64,000 nt of DNA from Burkholderiales bacterium (GCA_015075645.1 JABTUF010000006.1:186001-250000); one strand, 5' to 3'. Shown: positions 28,149-38,455, counted from the first letter of the stretch. Numbers and translations: made by a program. Notes: a model not told the origin generated them from the sequence alone.

Positions 28149-31025
28149 CTAGAGCAGGGTGAATTGCGCGGCCGTGTCGGCCTGCGCCAGCCGCACGATC
28201 TCCGGCCAGCTCTGCACGAGCGCGTTGTAGGCGCGGGCGTCCTCGGCGCGCTTCTTCCGCTCGCAGATCGTGTAGAGGCGGTAGGCGAGTTCGCGCGCGG
28301 TCTCGGCGCGTGCGCCGAGTTTTCCGACGAGCGCGGCGGCACCGGCCTCGCCGCCGTGGTCGAGCGCGCGGATCAACTGGTGCACGCACTCCCAGGCGGT
28401 CAGGCGCGCATCGGCGGCAGGATCCCAATCCTTCGGCAACTCGGCGGGTTTCAGCAACCGCACCTTGCCCGCCCTCGACGCGACGATACCCGCCTCGACC
28501 ATGCCGCCGACGCTCGTGTTCTTCGCCTTCGACAGCGTCTCGGCGACCCCGTACTCGCCCGGCTCGAAGCCCGCTTGCTCGAACCACGCGAGCGCCCAGC
28601 GCGTGTCGGCGTCGAAGTCGCCCTCCTGTTCGGCGAGCGCTTCGTCGAGGACCTGGTTGATGAGCGAAAGCGCCTGCCGCACCGTGACCGGCTTGCCGTC
28701 GGCGTCGAGGACCTTCGCGTAGCGCGTGAACACCGCCATGCCGGGGCCGATCGCGGCTTGCGCGAGGTCGACCGGCGCGATGTTGCCGCGCTGCAAAAGG
28801 ACGAGCGCGGCGGGAAGCTCGGACTTCAGCGCGTCGAGGAAGTCGCGGCGGGTGGCGGTGGGGGCGGACGGCGAGCGCTTGCGGCAGACGAGGACGATGC
28901 TGGAGGCCAGGGCGTTGGTGCCGATGCCGATGGAGCGCGCGCCGCGCTCGGTGCGCATCGGCCACGTGCCGCTGAGCGCGAATCCGGCCCGGATCACCGC
29001 GTCGAGGAAGGTCTCCCAACCGGTGCTCGACGTGCCCGCATCGTCGTCGCTCTCGGATTGCTTGAAGGCGTAGTAGATGGTGACCGGGAATCCCGGGTGT
29101 GACTGCTCGGCGAGGCAATGCATCGCCTGCGTCATTCCGTCGAGGAAAAAGGTTTCGGCCTTCTCCTTGCTGCCATGGCGGTAGGGTGTCGCGACGAGCT
29201 CCTCGGCCTTCGGCACCGCCAATGTGGCGAAGAGGTCGGGAAACACCGGCCGCATCGAACGGCGCAGCCAGACGTAGAAGTAGTCCGACAAATCAGCGTA
29301 GCCGATGTTGTCGTAGTAGGGAGGGTCGGTCGAAATGACCTTGTCCGTCGAGATACTCTGATTCTGCGCGTCTGCTTGGTCGGAAAACGCGGACATTGAT
29401 GATGGAAGCTGATCGACTACTCGCGCGAGGGTGTTCAACGTGGTGTGCAGATCACCCGCGGCGTCAGAGAAAGCACTGGACTCCGAATAGTCCCAGACCA
29501 TCGGAACCGCTTGTCGCCGAAACAGGTGCTGAGTCTGATCCATCCCAGGACCCCACTGGCAGAGCGAGTTCTGGGCATCGGCTAGTCTGCTGACACCGAT
29601 CCCGAGGAACATCGCGCCCGCAGCTGCATACGCCGCCGCGCCGCTGCCCCCCTCGCGCAGCGGCTTGCCGTCGTCGGCTATGCCGGCCTGCACGGCATCG
29701 CGGCGGACGCGCTCCATCGCCTCGCCGACGAGGTCCGAGAACGTCGTGAGCGCCACGAGCTGGCGCGGGGTGAAGAGGTCACCGTAGGTCGTGAGGCCGT
29801 ACTGCACGGTCCAGAAGTTTCGCGGATCGTCGGGCAGCGACTGCTCCGGCTTCCACTCCGGCTTTGCCTTGCGCGCGATCGCTTCGTGTTCCGGCGTTGG
29901 CGCCAGATACACGCGACCGCGATCGCCCTCGGCCACGATCGCCATCAGCCGCGCGCCCATGCGCCCGGCCTTGCCCTCGGCCTTGATGTAGTCGCCGGCG
30001 ATCGGCGTTCCCGACATCACGCACTGGAAGTTCGCGCCGCGTGAGAGCTTCGTCCCGTTCTTCGCCGCCTCCGCGTCCTTCGGCTTCCCCGTCTTCACCG
30101 TGAACCGGTAGCTGCTCAGTTGCGTACCCTGCTCGATCACCGGCTGGACGTACGCCTCCTTGCCCTCCTTGGTCGAGAGCATGAACGTCGAGGCGAGCGG
30201 CACGTCGACGTCCGCGAACGCGGGGTTGGGGCTCTTCACCGTGCGCGCCCACAGCCACGCGATCACGGTGAGCTTGCGGCCGACGTAGGGCTTGAGATCC
30301 GGGCGGCCCTTCGCCATCTCGGCCGTGACTTCGATCGGCGGGTACAGCTTGCCGATGCGCTTCTCGGCCTCGTCGCGCATCCACTGGCCGTAGTGGCGCA
30401 CGTCCTCGGCGAGCCCCTGCGCGCCCTTCCACGTGCGCCCGACGAGGTCCTTGTTCTGCCTCGACTCGGGATTGACCGGCGGCCGCCCGGCGAACTTCGG
30501 CGGAATCTCGATCATCGCCTTGTTGATCAGCACCGCGACCGGATTGAGATCGCTCGCCCAGGCTTCGAGCCCGAGCCGTTGCGCTTCGAGCGGCAGCGCG
30601 CCGCCGCCGGCGAACGGGTCGTGGAAGGCGGGGAGCCTGTTGCGGTCGAAGAGTTCCTTCGCGCGCGGATGGTCGGCGTTCTCCGCGCAGGCGCGCCGCC
30701 AGCTCTGCCAGATCTCCTCGCGCGCCGCCTGCAGCACCGTCTCGTTGGTCGTGTTCTCCCAGAGGACCAGGTCCTCGATGATCCGGAACAGGCGCTTGCG
30801 CTCCTTCTCCTGCGCCTTCTCGGTCGGGAAGAGGTCCGGCCAGGCCGACGGGTCGTCGACCATCTGCGCGAAGATCACCGCCCGCGCCGCCGCCAGCGGC
30901 CGCCGCGCCCACCACAGGTGCAGCGTCGACGGGTGCCCGTGGCGGATCGACTTCTCGCGCGCGGAGGCTTCGTTGATCGCGGCGAGGGGGAGGGCGACTT
31001 CGATGAGTTTCTTGGCGGATTTCAT
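28149..31025 (-). CDS. DUF1156-domain DNA methyltransferase (COG1743 type)
   Basis: Predicted DNA (adenine-N6 or cytosine-N4) methyltransferase of 958 residues. The N-terminal DUF1156 domain is obvious ([22 protein letters not shown] followed by [23 protein letters not shown]). The SAM-binding motif is [18 protein letters not shown] (about 135-152) and the catalytic motif is [25 protein letters not shown] (about 565-590). Defence systems use such enzymes to mark self DNA. It is followed by the DUF4160 gene after 34 bp and lies 145 bp downstream of the parA-like gene. It has no dedicated restriction endonuclease neighbour. Target site unknown. Confidence 0.9.
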   Translation of the reverse strand: MKSAKKLIEVALPLAAINEASAREKSIRHGHPSTLHLWWARRPLAAARAVIFAQMVDDPSAWPDLFPTEKAQEKERKRLFRIIEDLVLWENTTNETVLQAAREEIWQSWRRACAENADHPRAKELFDRNRLPAFHDPFAGGGALPLEAQRLGLEAWASDLNPVAVLINKAMIEIPPKFAGRPPVNPESRQNKDLVGRTWKGAQGLAEDVRHYGQWMRDEAEKRIGKLYPPIEVTAEMAKGRPDLKPYVGRKLTVIAWLWARTVKSPNPAFADVDVPLASTFMLSTKEGKEAYVQPVIEQGTQLSSYRFTVKTGKPKDAEAAKNGTKLSRGANFQCVMSGTPIAGDYIKAEGKAGRMGARLMAIVAEGDRGRVYLAPTPEHEAIARKAKPEWKPEQSLPDDPRNFWTVQYGLTTYGDLFTPRQLVALTTFSDLVGEAMERVRRDAVQAGIADDGKPLREGGSGAAAYAAAGAMFLGIGVSRLADAQNSLCQWGPGMDQTQHLFRRQAVPMVWDYSESSAFSDAAGDLHTTLNTLARVVDQLPSSMSAFSDQADAQNQSISTDKVISTDPPYYDNIGYADLSDYFYVWLRRSMRPVFPDLFATLAVPKAEELVATPYRHGSKEKAETFFLDGMTQAMHCLAEQSHPGFPVTIYYAFKQSESDDDAGTSSTGWETFLDAVIRAGFALSGTWPMRTERGARSIGIGTNALASSIVLVCRKRSPSAPTATRRDFLDALKSELPAALVLLQRGNIAPVDLAQAAIGPGMAVFTRYAKVLDADGKPVTVRQALSLINQVLDEALAEQEGDFDADTRWALAWFEQAGFEPGEYGVAETLSKAKNTSVGGMVEAGIVASRAGKVRLLKPAELPKDWDPAADARLTAWECVHQLIRALDHGGEAGAAALVGKLGARAETARELAYRLYTICERKKRAEDARAYNALVQSWPEIVRLAQADTAAQFTLL

Positions 31026-31170
31026 CGGCGGTCAGCGTGGAGAGCAATGCAGGGGTGATCTGCGATTGCAGGCCGAGGGCGGGCGCGCGGGCTGCGGACG
31101 ACGGCGGAAGTGCCCGGCGGCGCGGTTCCGTCGCCCCTTCCCTCGCCGCGCCCGCCGACCACGATCCCGA

Positions 31171-32169
31171 TCAACTCGCGAGTCGCGCGGTGCCTGCGCG
31201 CCGCGCGATCTCTCTCGCGAGCCGCGCGAAGTCGTCGTAGCAGTCCTGCACCGCCTTCGCGTGCCCGCCCAATGCGCCTTCCGCCGCTGTCAGCTTGAAC
31301 ATCGGCTTCCGGGCGTCCTGCGCCAGCGGCATCAGGCTGCGATAGTGCTTGAGAAGCGCGAGACAGTGCGGGTCGTCCTCGATGCGCGGCGGCGACGTCG
31401 CCGCACCGTCGTTGAGCACCGATTCGCGATACTCACTCGGGATGCGCTGCATCCACTTGTCGTAGGCCTTCACAGGGCGATCGAGGCGCACGGCGTGCTG
31501 CATGACGACGTACCCGAGCGGATGCATGTCCCCCGTCGGAACCGACAGCGCCGACGCGGGATTGCGGCCTCGCCGTTCCATCCATTCCTCGCGCCAGCGC
31601 CGCAAGGCGGGTCCCAGGTTTCGCAGGCCTTGCAACGAGAAGAGGTCGGGCGCCAGCGGAATGACCACATGGTGCGCGGCGATGAGCGCCGCGCGATTGA
31701 TCGCACCGAGATTCGGCCCCACGTCCAGCAGCACGATGTCCGCGCCCCTCGCGTTCGCCGCCGCCTCGATGATTCGCCAGAACGCGGAGATCACCCGAAA
31801 GGCGCGCTCCTGTCGGTCCAGGCACCTGGGCCATTGCGAGGACATCTCGTCCTCGGATGAGGACAGCGCCAGATCCCCCGGCAGGAGCGCGAGCCGCTCG
31901 TTCAGCACCTCCACGTAGGGGGACTGAACGTCGCCGGTGCCGTCGAGCAGCGGCTTGATCGCGCCCGCAACGGTCTCTCCATGCTCGCCGCCCGGCCACA
32001 GGCCCTCGAGGCGCGATTCGTCGAGGAACATGCTGGTCAGGTTCGCCTGCGGATCGAAGTCCGCGGCGACGACGGACAGCCCGAGCTCGGCGTACATCCA
32101 GGCGAGGTGGTAGACGAGGGTGGTCTTGCCCACCCCGCCCTTGTTGTTGAAGTAGGCGATGGTCTTCAC
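31171..32169 (-). CDS. ParA/MinD-family ATPase
   Basis: 332-residue deviant-Walker P-loop ATPase. It starts MKTIAYFNNKGGVGKTTLVYHLA (Walker A KGGVGKTT), with a Walker A' DFDPQANLTSMFL and DIVLLDVGPNLGAINRAAL as the third motif. No N-terminal DNA-binding domain, and no ParB gene was seen nearby, so it is not an obvious chromosome or plasmid partition pair. Its start overlaps the end of the AlbA_2 gene by four bases, which makes those two a coupled unit inside the defence cluster. A regulatory or localisation role in defence is inferred. Confidence 0.88.
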   Translation of the reverse strand: MKTIAYFNNKGGVGKTTLVYHLAWMYAELGLSVVAADFDPQANLTSMFLDESRLEGLWPGGEHGETVAGAIKPLLDGTGDVQSPYVEVLNERLALLPGDLALSSSEDEMSSQWPRCLDRQERAFRVISAFWRIIEAAANARGADIVLLDVGPNLGAINRAALIAAHHVVIPLAPDLFSLQGLRNLGPALRRWREEWMERRGRNPASALSVPTGDMHPLGYVVMQHAVRLDRPVKAYDKWMQRIPSEYRESVLNDGAATSPPRIEDDPHCLALLKHYRSLMPLAQDARKPMFKLTAAEGALGGHAKAVQDCYDDFARLAREIARRAGTARLAS

Positions 32170-33386
32170 GCGCGCGCCCTGACGATCGCGTTGACGAACG
32201 AGTCGGTCACCTGGAATTCCGGCTCGGGGTTGCCGTTGCGCTCCAGCTCGCGCCGGGCGGTGGCGATTCCCACCCCGAACCGCTGAACGAAGCCGAGGGC
32301 GCGCAACGCCTCGGCCAGATTCGGATTCCGGTAGTCGGCGACTCCGGCCTGTCCGAAGTTCGCCTTGCCGACGATGCCGAACGGCCCTCCGGGGCTGCTG
32401 ATCTCGACTCTGTCGTCGTACCAGGTGATTCGAACAGGTGCGTTCGTCGATTCGTAGCTGCGGTGCATCACCGCGTTCCGGACGAGTTGCTGCAGGGCGA
32501 CCTCAGGATAGGTCGGAATGCGTCGCTCGCGGGGTTCGCTCGAAAGATCGATCGACGTACGGTTGTGCGCGGCCACCTTGTCGTCGATGCGTCGCAACAC
32601 ATCGACGAGGGGCCCCTCGATGGCGGATTCGTCGACGATGGGATCCGACAAGGCCTTGCCCGCAATCCGCAGGAACTGGAGGTACGCCCCGGGCAGGAAA
32701 TTCCGCGGCTGATGGCACAGCACCAGAATCCCGAGCACCGTGGGCACGGGATCGTCGACCGAGGCGATCATCTTGGTCGCCGCGAGCTGCTGCTCGGATG
32801 ACCGCTCGTTCGCGGCCAGCACATCCGTCGCCACGACGTGCCCAAGATACTCGTCCGTGAAACGGCGAAGATCGAGGTCGGCGAGCGCGGCGCCGGCGAC
32901 CTTGCGGACGTCGAAAGGCCGGTCGAGGTGGCGCCGGCGCTCGTTCAGCACGCGCTCGTCCTGGGCGGTGGCAATACCGCGCCGCGGCCCGATCCTGATC
33001 CAGATTCGGCCCTTGAATCGCACCGGAGGCGAATCGGAGGGTTGGACGGTGATCACGGCGACGTCGATACCGCCCAGCGCCCGTTTCTCGACCGAAAGGC
33101 TCGGAGGGGGAAGGATGTTCCCGTCGGTCTTCACGTCGGCCAGCGAGCGCAGCAGCTCGTCGGTGATGGGCAGCCCGGTCAAGGCGCCATTGTCGTGCGC
33201 CCCGACGAAGACGATGCCGGGTCGGCCATGCCCGGGGAGATCGTTGGCGAACGCGCAGACCGCCTCCCTCACCATCGTCGGCGATTCGCCACGAAACGTT
33301 TCCTTGCGCTCGCAACGGTCGGATTCGGTGTCGGCGAGCATCCTCTCGAGTTCCTCGTCCGCGAGCCTCATGATCCGGAGTTCCAC
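32166..33386 (-). CDS. AlbA_2/Schlafen-type putative DNA-binding, ATP-binding protein
   Basis: 406 residues from ATG 33386 (ATG 33371 also possible). The N-terminal AlbA_2 (Schlafen-like) domain shows ESDRCERKETFRGESPTMVREAVCAFANDLPGHGRPGIVFVGAHDNG, and further on VRFKGRIWIRIGPRRGIAT. The C-terminal half resembles the HATPase_c_4 region of such regulators: PTYPEVALQQLVRNAVMHRSYESTNAPVRITWYDDRVEISSPGGPFG. These proteins are often called transcriptional regulators or helicase-related, without proof. It is translationally coupled to the ParA gene and sits between it and the unknown 178-residue gene. Confidence 0.82.
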   Translation of the reverse strand: MELRIMRLADEELERMLADTESDRCERKETFRGESPTMVREAVCAFANDLPGHGRPGIVFVGAHDNGALTGLPITDELLRSLADVKTDGNILPPPSLSVEKRALGGIDVAVITVQPSDSPPVRFKGRIWIRIGPRRGIATAQDERVLNERRRHLDRPFDVRKVAGAALADLDLRRFTDEYLGHVVATDVLAANERSSEQQLAATKMIASVDDPVPTVLGILVLCHQPRNFLPGAYLQFLRIAGKALSDPIVDESAIEGPLVDVLRRIDDKVAAHNRTSIDLSSEPRERRIPTYPEVALQQLVRNAVMHRSYESTNAPVRITWYDDRVEISSPGGPFGIVGKANFGQAGVADYRNPNLAEALRALGFVQRFGVGIATARRELERNGNPEPEFQVTDSFVNAIVRARA

Positions 33387-33547
33387 CTCATGACCGGGAG
33401 CAACGCGTATTGTGCATCAAGGCGGCGTTGATACCGTCGCACGGGATCGACGTCTTCGAATCCGGCCAGGTACTCGATCAACGTACTCCCCAATGCAGAG
33501 CTTGGCGGAGCGCCCCGTTGCCTCGATGGCCGTGCCTCGACTGCCTG

Positions 33548-34084
33548 CTACTTGCGAGTGCGGCTTCTCCCCATGTACACCTCTTCGCCCGTCAATCGAC
33601 TCACATAGACATCGACACCGTCGTCATGACGAAGGAACGTCAGCGAACGGTCGACACTCTCGAGCGGCGTGAATCCGAAGGTCTGCGACAGCGATCCCTC
33701 ATACGTCCATCCCTCCGGTGTGGCCAGTTGTACGTCCGGCGCACCGAGCCTGCGGCATGCCGACACCCGGAACTCGCCTTCGCTCTTGCCGAACTCGACC
33801 CAATCGCAGCGCGTCGTCGGACCCCGCTGTTGGTCGACGACGACTACGTCGACGGCATTCCCGTCGCGCAAGTGCCGCAGTCCACGCGCCTCGAGCGCCT
33901 CCACGAACGCTCGTACGTCGTCCGCATGCATGAATCCGACACGCGCCAGAAACGGGTCGGCGCAAAGCGTCGGATTGGGCACGAACCGGACGAACGCGTC
34001 CCAGCCGCCCGGGAACCGGGCATCGATCGCGTTGCGGTCGACGATGACCGATATTGCTTCGACGAGGACACTCACGGCATGCAA
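33548..34084 (-). CDS. Conserved hypothetical protein, 178 residues
   Basis: No function recognised. The first 100 residues are well structured (VSVLVEAISVIVDRNAIDARFPGGWDAFVRFVPNPTLCADPFLARVGFMHADDVRAFVEALEARGLRHL), followed by NAVDVVVVDQQRGPTTRCDWVEFG, a pattern I have seen in uncharacterised proteins. The C-terminal third (TPLESVDRSLTFLRHDDGVDVYVSRLTGEEVYMGR) may be a second small beta domain. It is soluble with no signal peptide. Gaps of 161 bp to the AlbA_2 gene and 121 bp to the helicase gene hold no further gene, so it may be a later addition to the cluster. Confidence 0.65.
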   Translation of the reverse strand: MHAVSVLVEAISVIVDRNAIDARFPGGWDAFVRFVPNPTLCADPFLARVGFMHADDVRAFVEALEARGLRHLRDGNAVDVVVVDQQRGPTTRCDWVEFGKSEGEFRVSACRRLGAPDVQLATPEGWTYEGSLSQTFGFTPLESVDRSLTFLRHDDGVDVYVSRLTGEEVYMGRSRTRK

Positions 34085-34205
34085 CCTATCGCTTCAGCAA
34101 CCCGACCAGGTAGACGATTGTGCCCGGGATCATCGAAGTTCCGAAGCGAGTGGTTGCAGCGATGAGGGAAATTCGTTGGATTTCGGCCAGTTGCGAGCGG
34201 CGGGA

Positions 34206-37200
34206 TCAAGATGGCCGTTTCCCTCTGCGTCGCAGGTCTTCGAGGTCGTAGTTGACGCTCGTCACCCCGAAATCCGGCTCCCGCTGGAAAGGCCTCCGCA
34301 CGTACCGGACGTCGTGCTCGTCCCCGTCGAACTCGACGATCGCCAGGACGAAATCCTCCGGCTTGTTGAGCGAGTACAGGATCTCGTTCTTGGTCACCGT
34401 GATCGTCGAAGCGTCGGCAGTGCGCCCCTTCACCTCGATGAAGCGCAGCTTGCCGGTGCCGGGCACACGGCTCTCGATGTCGTAGCCGAGCCGCTCGAAC
34501 TCGCGGTCGACCGGGTCGAATCCGAGCGAGCGCTCGATGTCCATGACGATCCGGCGGGCGCGCGCGGCCGAGGCCTGCCTGTCGGGCGAGTCGGCCGAGG
34601 GCGGCGGCGGCTTGCCCTGCATCTTCGCGAGGAGGCCGGCGGGCACCACCAGCAGTCCGCCGAGCACCACCGGCGGGAGCGCGTCGAGCTGGCGCTCCGA
34701 GCGCAACTCTTCCAATCGCTTCTGCAGCCTGGCCTGCAACGCATCGGCGCGCTTGCGGGCCTCCTCGGAGTTGAGTCTTCCCGGCGCCCTGCCCGCCTGC
34801 TCCTGCTCGCGAAGCTGCTGGGCCCGGTGGTCCCAATGGTGGATCTCCTTGGTCAGCCGGTCCTTGACCGCGGCCTCGGTCTTGTCGATCAGCTCGATGC
34901 GGTGCGAGCGCACTTCGTCGAAATGCTTCGGCACCACATGCTCGATCGCGTGAACCTGGGCTCTCGTTTCGAGGTCTGCGCCGATCCAGGCGCACTCCGG
35001 CCGCGCGAGCATCGCCGTCGCGTCGGGCTCGTCGGGGGCCAGCGGGCGATAGTCGAGATACGGCGCGTACTGGAAGTTGCGCGCGTTGCCCTCTCCGTCG
35101 AGCTCGACGTAGAGCACCTGCCTGGAGACGATCCGGTTTCCGCCCGAGGCGGTCCGGCTCGCGTCCTGGATGGCGTGCTCCAGGTAGAAGAGGACGCGCG
35201 GGCGATCGCTCCCGTCGCGCTCGTCGATGAGCACGGTTCCGCGGCGAAGCAGGTCGCGGTCCCGCTCCAGCGTTACGTCGAGCGTGGCGTCCAGCAGGGG
35301 ATGGCCCGGGCACACGTACGCCGCGAGCGTGCCGCCCTGAGGCGCGATGAGCGACTTGTCGAAGGCGATGCGCTCGTAGCGCTGGAGCACGGGCTCACCC
35401 ATGCCGATGACGCGATCGCGGTTCCGGACGGCGGCGGGGACATGGGTGATCTCGAAGCGCTCGGGCTCCCGAAGCCTGGCCGAGCCGCCGAGGCGCTTGA
35501 ACGCCTCCAGGAAGAACGACTGGATGTAGTGCGGCTGCAGCTTGCGCGCCTCCGCACGCTCCATCGCCTCGCGAATGCGGCAGACGCGGCTGCGGTCCAT
35601 CGCGTCATGGGCGAGCGCGTGATCTTCCACGAGGTTCGTCAGATGCTTCTGGTCGACCGCGCCGTCGATCTGCTGCGTGAGACGCGCGCGCACCTCGGGC
35701 TGGTCGCCGTACCGGATCGCCTCGATCAGCAGGTCCTTGAGCGGCCGGCCCTCGAACATGAGCTTGCCCAGAACGTCGAACACCTTGCCGCCCATGGCCG
35801 ACCGCGCCTGCTCGATCTTCTCGAGCAGGCGCCGGTAGACGTCGCCCTCGCGCGTGCCCTCGGCCACCAGATTCCACAGGTGGCACACCTCGGTCTGGCC
35901 GATCCGGTGGATGCGCCCGAAGCGCTGCTCCAGCCGATTGGGGTTCCAGGGGAGGTCGTAATTCACCATCAGGTGCGCGCGCTGCAGGTTGATCCCCTCG
36001 CCCGCCGCGTCGGTCGCGAGCAGCACCTTGACCTTCGGGTCGGAGCGGAATTTTCCCTGCGCGGCGAGACGGTCCTCGCGCCCCATGCTTCCGTGGATGC
36101 AGACGACCGCGTCCTGACTACCCAGCAGCGATTCGATCTTGCGCTGCAGGTACGCGAGCGTGTCCTTCTGCTCGGTGAAGATGACGAGCTTCTCATGCGG
36201 CGACCCCTGCGGTCGCTTGATCTCCGTCGGCCGGAACGGCGGCGCGTCGGGCTCCGCGGACGGATTGGCGATCGACGCCGCAGTGAAGGCCACGCGCAGC
36301 AGGCCGACCAGCTCCGTCCACTTGCGGTCTTCGCCTGAGCTTCGGACCGACTGCGCGAGCGACTGGAGGCGTCCGAGCGTCTCGATCTCGGCCTTGAGCT
36401 CCACGATCGACCTCGCGGCGGTCGCCTCGTCGAGGATCTGTTCCTCGGCTTCCTCGACCTCGTTGTCGGGCGCGTCCTCCAGGTCCTCGACATCCTCGGC
36501 GTCCAGTTCGGGGCCGCGCGGCGCGTTCGCGAACTTGCCGGCTCGCTGGAGGGTTTCCATCTCGGCCAGCCGGCTCTCCAGGCGCTCGCGGCGCCGGCGC
36601 AGCGATTGGTAGATCGCTTCGGGCGACGACGCGAGCCGGCGCTGCAGGATCGTGAGCGCGAATCCGACGGTGCCGGTGCGCTTCTCGTCCTGCAGCTTCT
36701 CGGCGCGGTTGAACTCCTCGCGAACGTACGAGGTGACATCCGAGTAGAGCCGCGCTTCCATCGGCGAGAGCTGGTAGGGCACCGTGTAGGCGATGCGCTC
36801 GGGAAAGAGCGGCGTGCTGTCGAACTTCAGCAGCGACTCCTTGGTCATGCGGCGCATGAGGTCGGAGACGTCGACCGTGTGCGCACCATCGCGGAACTTG
36901 CCCTCGAAGCGGTCGCCGTCGAGCAGCGCCATGAAGAGCTGGAAGTCCTCCTCCTTGCCGTTGTGCGGCGTCGCCGTCATCAGCAGGAAGTGGCGGGTCA
37001 ACGCGGACAGCCGCTGGCCGAGGCGGTAGCGCTTCGTGTACTTGACCTCGCCGCCGAAGAACGTGGCGGACATCTTGTGCGCCTCGTCGCAGACGACGAG
37101 ATCCCAGCGGCAGTCGGGCGCTTCGAGCTTGAGCTGCAGATCCTCGTTGCGCGCTAGCTTGTCGAGGCGCGCGATGACGAGCGGCGTCTCCAGGAACCAG

Positions 37201-37781
37201 TTGCCGGTGCGCGCCGATTCGAGCTTGTCGTTGGTGAGGATCTCGAACGGCAGGTGGAAGCGCTGGAACAGCTCGTCCTGCCATTGCTCGGCGAGGCTCC
37301 CGGGACACACGACGAGGCAGCGTTGCAGGTCGCCGCGCGCGATCAGCTCCCTGATGAGGAGCCCGGCCATGATGGTCTTGCCCGCACCGGGGTCGTCGGC
37401 GAGGAGGAAGCGCAGCGGCTGGCGGCGCAGCATCTCCTCGTAGACCGCCGTGATCTGGTGGGGCAGGGGATCGACGTTGCTCGTGTGGACCGCGAGCACC
37501 GGATCGTAGAGGTGGGCGAGGCGGATGCGGTTGGCTTCGGAGACGAGCTGGAACGTCGCGCCGTCGCCGTCGAAGCTCCACGGGCGGCCCTGCTCGACGA
37601 TTTCGAGCTCGGCCTCGCGGTCGCGGTAGAGCAGGACGTTGCCGAGCTTGCCCGCGGGATCCTTGAACGTGAGCTCGACTGCCGACGCGCCGATCGCCTT
37701 CACCGCTTGCACGGTTGCCAAGGCGTCCGGGATGATCCCGCGGACGGCGGCGCCGGGCTTGAGGTCTTCGAGGCGAGCCAT
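34206..37781 (-). CDS. SNF2-type helicase with C-terminal DUF3883 domain
   Basis: Superfamily 2 DNA translocase of 1191 residues. Walker A is LADDPGAGKTIMAGLL (about 128-143), the DExx box is VVCDEAHKM, motif III is LLMTATPHNG, and the C-terminal helicase domain has KVKVLLATDAAGEGINLQRAHLMVNYDLPWNPNRLEQRFGRIHRIGQ. A coiled, charged region rich in Glu and Arg lies between the lobes. The last 120 residues form a DUF3883 domain with FIEVKGR, resembling a nuclease-like fold. This is the DrmD-like architecture of DISARM, but the other DISARM parts are absent. It is the first gene of the minus-strand defence cluster. Confidence 0.9.
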   Translation of the reverse strand: MARLEDLKPGAAVRGIIPDALATVQAVKAIGASAVELTFKDPAGKLGNVLLYRDREAELEIVEQGRPWSFDGDGATFQLVSEANRIRLAHLYDPVLAVHTSNVDPLPHQITAVYEEMLRRQPLRFLLADDPGAGKTIMAGLLIRELIARGDLQRCLVVCPGSLAEQWQDELFQRFHLPFEILTNDKLESARTGNWFLETPLVIARLDKLARNEDLQLKLEAPDCRWDLVVCDEAHKMSATFFGGEVKYTKRYRLGQRLSALTRHFLLMTATPHNGKEEDFQLFMALLDGDRFEGKFRDGAHTVDVSDLMRRMTKESLLKFDSTPLFPERIAYTVPYQLSPMEARLYSDVTSYVREEFNRAEKLQDEKRTGTVGFALTILQRRLASSPEAIYQSLRRRRERLESRLAEMETLQRAGKFANAPRGPELDAEDVEDLEDAPDNEVEEAEEQILDEATAARSIVELKAEIETLGRLQSLAQSVRSSGEDRKWTELVGLLRVAFTAASIANPSAEPDAPPFRPTEIKRPQGSPHEKLVIFTEQKDTLAYLQRKIESLLGSQDAVVCIHGSMGREDRLAAQGKFRSDPKVKVLLATDAAGEGINLQRAHLMVNYDLPWNPNRLEQRFGRIHRIGQTEVCHLWNLVAEGTREGDVYRRLLEKIEQARSAMGGKVFDVLGKLMFEGRPLKDLLIEAIRYGDQPEVRARLTQQIDGAVDQKHLTNLVEDHALAHDAMDRSRVCRIREAMERAEARKLQPHYIQSFFLEAFKRLGGSARLREPERFEITHVPAAVRNRDRVIGMGEPVLQRYERIAFDKSLIAPQGGTLAAYVCPGHPLLDATLDVTLERDRDLLRRGTVLIDERDGSDRPRVLFYLEHAIQDASRTASGGNRIVSRQVLYVELDGEGNARNFQYAPYLDYRPLAPDEPDATAMLARPECAWIGADLETRAQVHAIEHVVPKHFDEVRSHRIELIDKTEAAVKDRLTKEIHHWDHRAQQLREQEQAGRAPGRLNSEEARKRADALQARLQKRLEELRSERQLDALPPVVLGGLLVVPAGLLAKMQGKPPPPSADSPDRQASAARARRIVMDIERSLGFDPVDREFERLGYDIESRVPGTGKLRFIEVKGRTADASTITVTKNEILYSLNKPEDFVLAIVEFDGDEHDVRYVRRPFQREPDFGVTSVNYDLEDLRRRGKRPS

Positions 37782-38119
37782 GGTGCGAGGGGTCTTCTGC
37801 CCGTTCAGCGGCCGTTGATCGGGAGCAAGGATCGGGCCACTCTGGAACGGCGCTCAGGTGGCCGACGGACTGGGCAGAGGCGTACGCAAGTCCGGGAGCA
37901 TGCCGGAAGGCAGGATCAGCAGATGAGCCACCGATCGACCGGGCGTCGCCCGCGGTGCCCCGACGGGTCAGGCAATGCTGGCAACGCGCCCTCCTCCGCT
38001 GGGGGGGCCGGCGCCCCGTTGTGCCGTCCAGCCGCCCCTGGACTTGGTGGCCTGCGAGGGCGTATCGCGCGGGCTACCGCCGCGTATGATTGATTGATTC
38101 TTCGGACCATTGCGCGCCC
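37782..38119. other. Intergenic region between the helicase gene and the RHH gene
   Basis: 338 bp divergent region with no convincing gene. It should hold the promoter of the defence cluster (minus strand), though no clear -35/-10 pair was seen there. For the RHH gene, TATGAT at 38085-38090 lies 29 bp before its ATG. Confidence 0.5.
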
Positions 38120-38356
38120 ATGGCCACCACCGTCCGGAAGACGATCTCGCTCCCTGCCGACCTCGCCCGCGAGGCGGAAGCGCTCGCCGAAGCTGAGGGC
38201 AAGACGCTCAGCGGCGTGATCCAGGACGCGCTTCGTCAGGCGCGTGTTGCCCGTCGCGATCAGGAGTTTCGGACCGTCCAGGGCTATTGGGCGCGCGAGG
38301 CGCGCGACAAGGGCCTCCTCAACGAGGACGATCTCGAGCGCTACCTCGCCGGCTGA
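38120..38356 (+). CDS. Ribbon-helix-helix (CopG-type) protein, orphan antitoxin-like
   Basis: 78-residue protein. The N-terminus has the RHH pattern: TTVRKTISLPADLAREAEALAEAEGKTLSGVIQDALRQAR, with a basic DNA-contacting strand and two amphipathic helices. The C-terminal tail (YWAREARDKGLLNEDDLERYLAG) is typical of antitoxins that bind a PIN-type toxin. No toxin gene follows: only 99 bp separate it from the convergent PP-loop gene. It lies at the edge of the defence island, so it may be a remnant of a toxin-antitoxin pair. Confidence 0.82.
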   Translation: MATTVRKTISLPADLAREAEALAEAEGKTLSGVIQDALRQARVARRDQEFRTVQGYWAREARDKGLLNEDDLERYLAG

Positions 38357-38455
38357 CGCTCGACTTCGATCCCGCGTCCTCGCCTCGGACCTCCCCCAGG
38401 CAGGTCCCGAACAGAACGGCGCCGTTCGCGAAGGCCAGGCCGATAAAGCCGCCGA

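Noticed and set aside
31171..32169. A plasmid or integrated-element partition locus
   Set aside because: There is no ParB gene, no parS-like repeats and no replication gene; the parA-like gene is coupled to an AlbA_2 gene instead.
38357..38455. A short hydrophobic minus-strand reading frame (VIGGFIGLAFANGAVLFG) that could be a small membrane protein
   Set aside because: It has no upstream start or ribosome-binding site other than an internal GTG, overlaps the 3' end of the PP-loop gene, and ends in an unrelated frame of the RHH gene; at most a remnant.
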